Shown piece by piece: positions 11,003-16,243 of a stretch of DNA of 16,243 nt. Below the pieces are notes generated by a model that saw nothing but the letters and a program-made list of their open reading frames with translations, was not told the DNA's origin and did no database searches. This DNA is from Cylindrotheca closterium (taxonomy: Eukaryota; Bacillariophyta; Bacillariophyceae; Bacillariales; Bacillariaceae), in assembly GCA_933822405.4 (NCBI GenBank), contig CAKOGP040001837.1, positions 1 through 16,243 on the forward strand, in the 5' to 3' direction. Every line of letters begins with the position of its first letter. Position 1 is the first letter of the stretch. Position numbers and translations under genes: made by a program.

Positions 11003-11505
11003 TGTTGGGAAAACATGTGTGCATGTAACAACTAATGAAGTATGATTAGGACTAAAAACATACTTGTGGAAAATCCAAGTTTACGAGTATTTGGAAAGTA
11101 AAGTGGTCTTCAGGTGTGACAAATAGATGCATAGGATATACCGGTAGCTTGGTATACTGAGTTTCAGTAACTAGCTGCAGTAGATAGACTGCAAAAGATA
11201 GGAGGTCTCGAGATAAGAGACAAGGCTGAGGTCAAGGGTTCAAATCCCTGGAGAATAGGGGCTCAAAGGAGTGAGTAAGCGAACAATTGAATAAGGGCCG
11301 ACAGCAGCCGGACAGACAGAATGTCCGATCGAATGAATCACATGCACGATCCATCGCTCGAAGGAGTGTGTTGGGAATTCACGTGCGCGTGTAAGAACTA
11401 ATGAAGTACTGTTGGGACTAGCAAAGTACTTGTGGAAAAATCCAGGTTTATATGGATTAAAAGTGGTCTTCAGGCGTGACAAATAGATAGGATATACTCG
11501 TAGCT
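11003..11505 (+). mobile_element. Small LTR-bounded (TRIM-like) element, left-arm copy
   Basis: Two related direct repeats, 11003-11149 and 11369-11505, both start TGTTGGGAA and both end near GGATATA..TAGCT. They are roughly three-quarters identical, with shared blocks such as AACTAATGAAGTA, ACTTGTGGAAAA, AGTGGTCTTCAGG and GTGACAAATAGAT. The second is preceded by GAAGGAGTG, a polypurine-like tract. The first is followed by TGGTATACTGAG, which begins with the TGG expected of a primer binding site. The internal part is only about 220 bp with no coding capacity, which fits a terminal-repeat retrotransposon in miniature. The ends are not the usual CA and no target duplication is visible, so the class is tentative. 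Confidence 0.5.
11205..11249 (+). other. tRNA-like hairpins with a pol III B-box-like motif
   Basis: GTCTC-GAGATAA-GAGAC (11205-11221) folds as a 5-bp stem with a 7-base loop like an anticodon arm. AGGG-TTCAAAT-CCCT (11235-11249) folds like a T arm, and GGTTCAAATCC (11237-11247) matches the B box. No pairing acceptor stem or proper D arm is seen, and the base before the would-be anticodon is A, not T. It is therefore not a tRNA gene, but it may be tRNA-derived. It is repeated inverted at 12750-12794. Confidence 0.35.
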
Positions 11506-11560
11506 GGGTCAGAACCAGCTTGTCACTTTTTTGAGGACCAGACCAGCTGTTATAGCCAAC
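11498..11560 (+). repeat. Imperfect extension of the inverted repeat (left)
   Basis: 63 bp pair with 12439-12501 with six mismatches (about 90%), in contrast to the unmutated arms next to them. It contains AGCTGG-GTCAGAA-CCAGCT, a small hairpin. Past AGCCAAC at 11560 the two sides are unrelated. Confidence 0.8.
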
Positions 11561-11669
11561 AACGGCACAAGATACTGTATATTCAGTCTCTCAAAGAACT
11601 TGAATACTTCTGCAAACTTCAACAGTTCCTTCAGCAAACACACAAGTAATTTGATACAAACCTTGAATG

Positions 11670-11884
11670 TTGGGATATGACAAAATATGAGTTTTTACAT
11701 TCCTTGAAAATCTATTCAAGTACAAATTTTTGAAACGCACAATGAGACTTTGATTGTGATGTCAGGATTTGATGCAAGACTGCAGAACAAGCAATATCCA
11801 CATGCAAACCAAATGTCCCTATACAAGTGGAACATTGATGTTGTGTACAATGCAGTAGGGAATATTACCAAATGGCCCAAAACG
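11670..11884 (+). repeat. Spacer direct repeat, copy 1
   Basis: It starts TTGGGATATGACAAAATATG. Shared blocks in order are CTATTCAAGTACAAA, CACGCACAAT, ACTTTGATTGTGATG, ATTTGATGCAAG, CCTATACAAGTG, GATGTTGTGTA and GCAGTAGGGAAT. It is 215 bp long. Confidence 0.8.
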
Positions 11885-12056
11885 TTGGGATATGACGAAA
11901 TATGAGATTTTATGTACTATTCAAGTACAAAGATTTGACACGCACGATTGGACTTTGATCATGATGACAGAATTTGATGCAAGTCTGCCAGACCTAACAA
12001 AAAAAGGAATGACCCTATACAAGTGAGATATCGATGTTGTGTACCATCCAGTAGTG
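11885..12056 (+). repeat. Spacer direct repeat, copy 2
   Basis: It starts TTGGGATATGACGAAATATG and follows copy 1 directly. It is shorter (172 bp) and has the same block order. Its second half (AAAGGAATGACCCTATACAAG, split by no indel from copy 3) is closer to copy 3 than to copy 1. Confidence 0.8.
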
Positions 12057-12297
12057 TTGGGATATGACAAAATATGAGTTTTTACGTTCCAAAAAGAAAC
12101 TATTCAAGTACAAAGTTTTTTGACACGTACAATTGAACTTTGATTGTGATGTTGGGATTCGACGCAAGTATGCCGGACGCATGTCTGTTGGACAATCTAT
12201 ATCCACACAAAAAGGGAATGACCCTATACAAGTGAGATATCGATGTTGTGTATAATGCAGTAGGGAATAATACAAGATGTCCCAAAGTACTGCATCC
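12057..12297 (+). repeat. Spacer direct repeat, copy 3
   Basis: It starts TTGGGATATGACAAAATATG and runs to about 12297 (TGTCCCAAAGTACTGCATCC). It has an extra CGGACGCATGTCTGTTGGAC segment compared with copy 2. The right end is approximate because no fourth copy marks it. Confidence 0.75.
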
Positions 12298-12438
12298 AAC
12301 ACAGAATTGTCGTAGAGGTGGAATCAAGTTCTGTAAACAAGGGATTTTCCAAGGGAAAATGGTTGAACTTACTTTTGTGATTGAATCATCAATTCAAGCC
12401 AAACATTAATCAAATAGGAACAATTTCACTCAAAGTAT

Positions 12439-12501
12439 GTTGGCTAAAACAGCCAGTCTGGTCCTCAAAAATGTGACAAGCTGGTTCTGACCCAGCTACC
12501 G
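12439..12501 (-). repeat. Imperfect extension of the inverted repeat (right)
   Basis: This is the partner of 11498-11560. Here the LTR end reads ACCGGTAGCT, the same as in the element's first LTR. The left copy reads ACTCGTAGCT, so the left side carries the derived changes at that point. Confidence 0.8.
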
Positions 12502-12996
12502 GTATATCCTATCTATTTGTCACGCCTGAAGACCACTTTTAATCCATATAAACCTGGATTTTTCCACAAGTACTTTGCTAGTCCCAACAGTACTTCATTA
12601 GTTCTTACACGCGCACGTGAATTCCCAACACACTCCTTCGAGCGATGGATCGTGCATGTGATTCATTCGATCGGACATTCTGTCTGTCCGGCTGCTGTCG
12701 GCCCTTATTCAATTGTTCGCTTACTCACTCCTTTGAGCCCCTATTCTCCAGGGATTTGAACCCTTGACCTCAGCCTTGTCTCTTATCTCGAGACCTCCTA
12801 TCTTTTGCAGTCTATCTACTGCAGCTAGTTACTGAAACTCAGTATACCAAGCTACCGGTATATCCTATGCATCTATTTGTCACACCTGAAGACCACTTTA
12901 CTTTCCAAATACTCGTAAACTTGGATTTTCCACAAGTATGTTTTTAGTCCTAATCATACTTCATTAGTTGTTACATGCACACATGTTTTCCCAACA
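12494..12996 (-). mobile_element. Small LTR-bounded (TRIM-like) element, right-arm copy
   Basis: This is the mirror copy of 11003-11505, with LTRs at 12850-12996 and 12494-12630 on the minus strand. It lies about 400 bp downstream of the CRAL-TRIO stop codon. It is probably the original from which the left copy was made, since the gene beside it is complete. Confidence 0.5.
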
Positions 12997-13977
12997 GCCG
13001 TTTCGTCAAGTCTGACACACGATGAGTTTGAATCGCATGATGTGTCAAGAACCACCTCTCAAAAGAATGGTGGATGTAAGGCCACCTTTGTGAGTACACT
13101 TTGATACAAAATGAAATGATAATGATAGAGGGGAAGATGGAAACAGCCCAAAGAACAGGCCCAAGGTATTGGGACTCTACCCTTCAGTTGGGTACAGAAC
13201 TAGACCTTAGTTGTAAGGTCACTTAGTAAGCAAAGCTGCCCTGAGAAAAGAAGACGGGCCACTTTGCAGAAAAGAAATACAATAGTACGTATGTCCCATT
13301 TAGAATCTTCAAAAGGAAGAGCAATCAATGAAGTTCATAATAAAAGGGATGCATACTACAAGGAAATTTGTCTTTGATGTATTTTGAAGCTGACACTTAT
13401 TTCTTGCTTGCTTCAAACTCTTTGCGTGCTTGCACTAGCCGATCAACCATTCCAAAGTAGTCAAACTTAAGACTCCCCTTGCCTCGATTTTCGGCAGAGG
13501 ACTCTTCGGGATAAAACTTATCGTGCTGGCAAGACCCGCCAAAAAACGTAGGAATGTCTTCTTCCCCATTCATCAAGATGTCCTTGAGTTTGTCACGGAC
13601 GCCATCAAGATTGAGCAAGACAACCTTGGAAGCTAGTCGTCCAGGCATCAGGGGGAGAAGAAGATTCATGACAAACTGAATCACTGACGACACAGGGGCC
13701 GACCAGAGCGCGTTTAAACGATCAGGATACCCCTTGACCAATGCCTTCAGCAACTTGATAAGAAAGGTTGGATTCGGCGGGGGAGGGTAAGAGGAATCAG
13801 AAATGCATATGAAGTCGGTAACACCTTCTGGCATGGCTCTGATGCCTGCATCGGCCAGTGTAATGAGAGCATTGCATTGCGCATCAACATCGGGATACCA
13901 AGGCATGCGATTGGTTCGGACCCACAAGATTGGGCGTCCATCTTTTGTCAATCCATGGAAATATAGTCCGGAATAGT
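12502..13977 (-). repeat. Right arm of large inverted repeat (1476 bp)
   Basis: This is the partner of 10022-11497. The outer end at 13977 lies inside exon 2 of the CRAL-TRIO gene, which continues intact beyond the repeat. The right side is therefore the ancestral arrangement and the left arm the copy. The noncoding stretch 12997-13396 within it is the gene's 3' flank. Confidence 0.9.
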
Positions 13978-14555
13978 TAAGTGCAGTTGCCAATGCTTTG
14001 GCTTTAGCAAGCTTTTGAGGATATTCTACCGCCTCCGGCCAATCTTCTGGTCCGTTTGCAAGTTTCACCATGGCAACCATTTGAGGAGCTCCTTCTTGTG
14101 CTCTCCATTCCATGACGTTTGTTAGTTTCTCCATCGAATACTATCATAATTACGAATGGTACAGCGCGTGTTGAAATAGTAGCAAAGCCAAAATAGAATT
14201 AGAAACAGCAATGGGCCCATGAAACAACTAAAAAAGGGAGAGAGCCCCTTCTTACCTCCAATGGACGACGTTTTGTTGGGTCTTTCGAATAGGGCTTTGA
14301 AGCAACTGATAGTATATATGCGTCGCTGAGATAAGTACAGTCGTCAGGAAACTGCGTCTCTAATTGTTTCCGGATAATTGTAAGTTCTTCTGTAGAGACC
14401 TCGAATGTCTTGCCAGTATCAACATCATCTTCTTCCAAAGCATCTTTGAACTCGTCTCCGTTTTCGGCCCCAAGCATGTCTTTGGCCTTCTTAGCATCCT
14501 CGGATGACAGATCCGGAGTGGCCTCATCAGAGCCGTAGCCCAACCAATTCATCAT
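13397..14555 (-). CDS. CRAL-TRIO (Sec14-like) lipid-binding protein, two exons
   Basis: Exon 1 runs 14555-14256 (100 codons) and exon 2 runs 14140-13397 (247 codons plus TAA), a 347-aa protein. The N-terminal 50 residues are acidic (DLSSEDAKKAKDML, DALEEDDVDTG). A CRAL-TRIO N-terminal helical region spans about residues 60-115 (CTYLSDAYILSVASKPYSK, MEKLTNVMEWR). The Sec14 lipid-binding domain spans about 155-305: LYFHGLTKDGRPILWVR, TDFICISDSS, LLKALVKGYPDRLNALW, SKVVLLN and IPTFFGGSC. Proteins of this family bind and transfer small lipids such as phosphoinositides in the cytosol and at membranes; the ligand here is unknown. I chose ATG 14555 because it is the first of two adjacent ATGs after a purine-rich leader. 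A further in-frame ATG at 14591 would add 12 residues. Two thirds of exon 2 is also present as the inverted copy at 10022-10602. Confidence 0.82.
14141..14255 (-). other. Intron of the CRAL-TRIO gene
   Basis: The donor is GAG|GTAAGA at 14256/14255 and the acceptor is ATGATAG|TATTCG at 14141/14140, giving 115 bp in phase 0. Reading through would hit a stop within the intron at 14199. Splicing joins the N-terminal helices (KRRPLE) to YSMEKLTNVMEWR, as expected for the domain. Confidence 0.75.
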
Positions 14556-15403
14556 TTTTTCTTTCTCCCCCCTTTGGTTACAGTACAACACGTAGCGCCC
14601 TTCTTGTTTGACGATGATTCACAACTGGAACTTGGGCGTTCAACTTGGAATTCTTCACCAGAATGCTGCGAGGTGAAAGAAAGAATGATGGATTTATGAA
14701 TGATGATGAATCGTGGAAGTTGCAGCTGGTACAGTACATTGATTGAACATGTTCTATGTACCTACCGGTACTGCCTACTGTACTGTACACTGTACATGAC
14801 TGACTGACTGGAACACCCGGCAAATGCGTTAATTGGACCAGGGAGTGTCCGTCATTCGTACGTTAGATAGATTAACCTAGAGATTCGCACACATCTTGTA
14901 AAATCCCCATGTTTGTCATCGTACTCGTTTTCGTCCCGAATCTCTCGTACCTCGCTACTCAATTTAACGGTTTATCAGACCCAGGCAATCCACAATGGAT
15001 AGAGGAGCCTGGGAAGGCTTTCGAATAATATCTGTTTGAGGAAATCGCCTCATTCAGCCATGGTTAGGATCACCATCGTCGTATCGATCTCGTGATTTTT
15101 TCATGCCACAATTTCGGCGTTCGGATGCGCACCGAAGGCTAATCACGTCGCAGCGTTAACTAAATTGTTCGCTAGCGAAGGCTAAACGGCAGACGTGCCA
15201 TGCGTGCAACCATCCGTGCCACGTTTATATACAGCTCTCAATATGAGATGCTTCGACATTTAGGGCTAAATTATTTGAAGTTCCCAGATATCACCAATGT
15301 TCGCCTTCTGGCGATTCTCTCCAGTGATTTCTGACTTCAAGTCCGACACTTTTTCGACCTGAAACCAAACAACACATCAAAAACATCAAAATCGTCAATC
15401 ACA
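14556..15403. other. Divergent intergenic region
   Basis: 848 bp lie between the CRAL-TRIO start and the Gag-like start, with no convincing open frame. The part near 14735-14815 is dense in GTAC and TACTG units and ends in three TGAC repeats (14797-14808); it may belong to the CRAL-TRIO promoter. The 10-mer CGAAGGCTAA occurs twice, near 15133 and 15176. If the right-hand gene is part of an LTR element, its 5' LTR should be here, but I could not find its ends without the partner LTR. Confidence 0.5.
15224..15231 (+). promoter_or_regulatory. TATA-like box upstream of the Gag-like gene
   Basis: TTTATATA lies 173 bp before the ATG at 15404, in an otherwise GC-richer stretch. It could be a core promoter of that gene or of an LTR. 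It is a single motif match. Confidence 0.3.
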
Positions 15404-16243
15404 ATGGCTGCTATTATCCAATTTCGTAACTGGTGCGAAACCGATCTTCTTATTCGACCTGCCCTCATGCAACACATGACTGACGTTGAAGGTCTTGACT
15501 CTGTTGACTCCTTCGCCAACAGAACAACTTCTCAAGTTCGTGAAGACATCAAATCTATGCGAAGAGCTCCAGATCCCACCAATGCAAATGCGACTATCGG
15601 AGTCACCGCTCGCGAATCGATGACAATTCATCGTATCTCCAAATATGGAAAGCTCCTCATTTTGGTCCAGAGAACACACACTCCAGCTCTTGGAACCATT
15701 CCAAATCTTCTTTTTATTGGCCAATTCTATGATGAAAATCCGGATCTCATGGAAGGGGACTCCTACCCACTTCCTCCTCATCCCCCAAAGTTCAACAATC
15801 GCGATGGCCGGATCATGATGGAAAACATTGAAAGTTGGGCTCGTACCGCCTACGGATATCGTGGAATTCGCCTTGATTATATCTTTCGTGAAAATTCTGA
15901 ACTGCCAGTTGTTGGTGACCCTGGATTCCTACGAGCCGACGACGGTTCTCGCTCCATCAAAGAAGAACTTGTCCGACGTGCTGCCCATACTGGTGCTGTG
16001 TTCCGTCGCAACAACCAGAAATTTGGGTTATGCTCCATGCAGTCACACATGAAACCGATGCCTACAATCACGTTTGTCAATTTGCTCCAAGTTTGAATGG
16101 TCGTGCTGCTTACTTTGCTCTGTTTGCACAATATCGTGGAAGGGGACATTTCACAAATGAACGCCAAGCTGCTGTCCGTGTCCTTGCAACACTTCACTGG
16201 AACGGTAAAGCTCGAGGCTTCACATGGAATACTTTTATCAGTC
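15404..16243 (+). pseudogene. Gag-like retroelement protein with one frame break, runs off right edge
   Basis: The ATG at 15404 lies in the good context TCACAATGGCT. The first frame is open for 230 codons to TGA 16094. It begins MAAIIQFRNWCETDLLI and includes TIHRISKYGKLLILVQRT, ENIESWARTAYGYRGIR and LVRRAAHTGAVFRRNNQKF. After about 16024 the resemblance to diatom retroelement Gag-like proteins moves to the next frame: VMLHAVTHETDAYNHVCQF, then LNGRAAYFALFAQYRGRG and LHWNGKARGFTWNTF, open to the window edge. One base missing in the GGGTT run would explain it. This is either a disabling mutation or a sequencing error. No zinc knuckle is in view because the C-terminus lies outside. It differs from both other gags here, so the window holds three gag lineages. 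The Gag call is by resemblance. Confidence 0.55.

Larger units (their letters stand above)
10022..11497 (+). repeat. Left arm of large inverted repeat (1476 bp)
   Basis: Each position x pairs with 23999 minus x on the other strand, from 10022/13977 to 11497/12502, without indels. I compared most of the length by eye and by the mirrored open frames and found no mismatch. The arm contains the truncated CRAL-TRIO copy, its 3' flank and most of the small LTR element. The first mismatches are at 11498 and 11499. Confidence 0.9.
11561..12438. other. Spacer of the inverted repeat; no gene seen
   Basis: 878 bp of AT-rich sequence lie between the inverted copies. There is no convincing open frame on either strand. 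Most of it consists of three diverged direct repeats. Confidence 0.7.

Noticed and set aside
11160..11260. A functional tRNA gene
   Set aside because: Anticodon-like and T-like hairpins are present, but there is no acceptor stem pairing, no proper D arm and no T before the anticodon.
11240..12759. Two identical 80-residue open frames (11240-11482 minus, 12517-12759 plus)
   Set aside because: They are mirror images within the inverted repeat, run antisense through the small element's LTR, and show no protein-like features.
16010..16030. Classic -1 ribosomal slippery site in the right-hand Gag-like gene
   Set aside because: AAATTTG is present but in the wrong phase (codons AAA TTT GGG), and no downstream structure was evident.

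Overview
The window looks like a transposon-rich piece of a diatom nuclear genome. The evidence is the character of the elements: a Ty1/copia retrotransposon whose integrase and reverse transcriptase sequences resemble the diatom CoDi-type copia elements, an endonuclease/reverse-transcriptase element of a type I associate with diatoms, and a spliced CRAL-TRIO (Sec14-like) gene with a short GT-AG intron. The species cannot be named from the sequence, and all family assignments rest on recognised motifs, not on a search.

Left part (1-9911) is a nest of retroelements. A minus-strand open frame of at least 194 codons runs off the left edge (1-583). Next to it lies a decayed minus-strand endonuclease/reverse-transcriptase element that a younger copia element has split in two: its reverse transcriptase part is at about 706-1755 and its endonuclease tail at 8636-8860. 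The copia element (1761-8630) has 466 and 470 bp LTRs with TG...CA ends and a GTTGA target duplication on both sides. Its gag-protease frame is open and carries a 47-codon ACT/threonine run. Its pol is dead: eight in-frame stops, frame changes, and two internal deletions that remove the second catalytic Asp of integrase and the YVDD box of reverse transcriptase. Beyond the endonuclease tail is a second, decayed gag on the minus strand (8861-9698).

Middle part (9912-13977) is a large inverted repeat. Two arms of 1476 bp, identical wherever I compared them (10022-11497 and 12502-13977), flank a spacer of about 1 kb. The right arm holds the 3' part of the intact CRAL-TRIO gene, its 3' flank, and a small LTR-bounded (TRIM-like) element. 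The left arm is an exact inverted copy that starts abruptly inside exon 2, so it carries a 5'-truncated gene. The left junction joins a 112-bp LTR fragment to the gene with two bases of microhomology. The spacer holds three diverged direct repeats of about 170-240 bp and no gene.

Right part (13397-16243) holds the CRAL-TRIO gene on the minus strand (two exons, 347 aa), a divergent intergenic region with a TATA-like box, and a plus-strand Gag-like gene with one frame break that runs off the right edge. The only gene here that looks like an intact cellular gene is the CRAL-TRIO one. The inverted repeat beside it is the most unusual structure in the window: it could give a hairpin transcript against that gene, or be a recent rearrangement or an assembly error.
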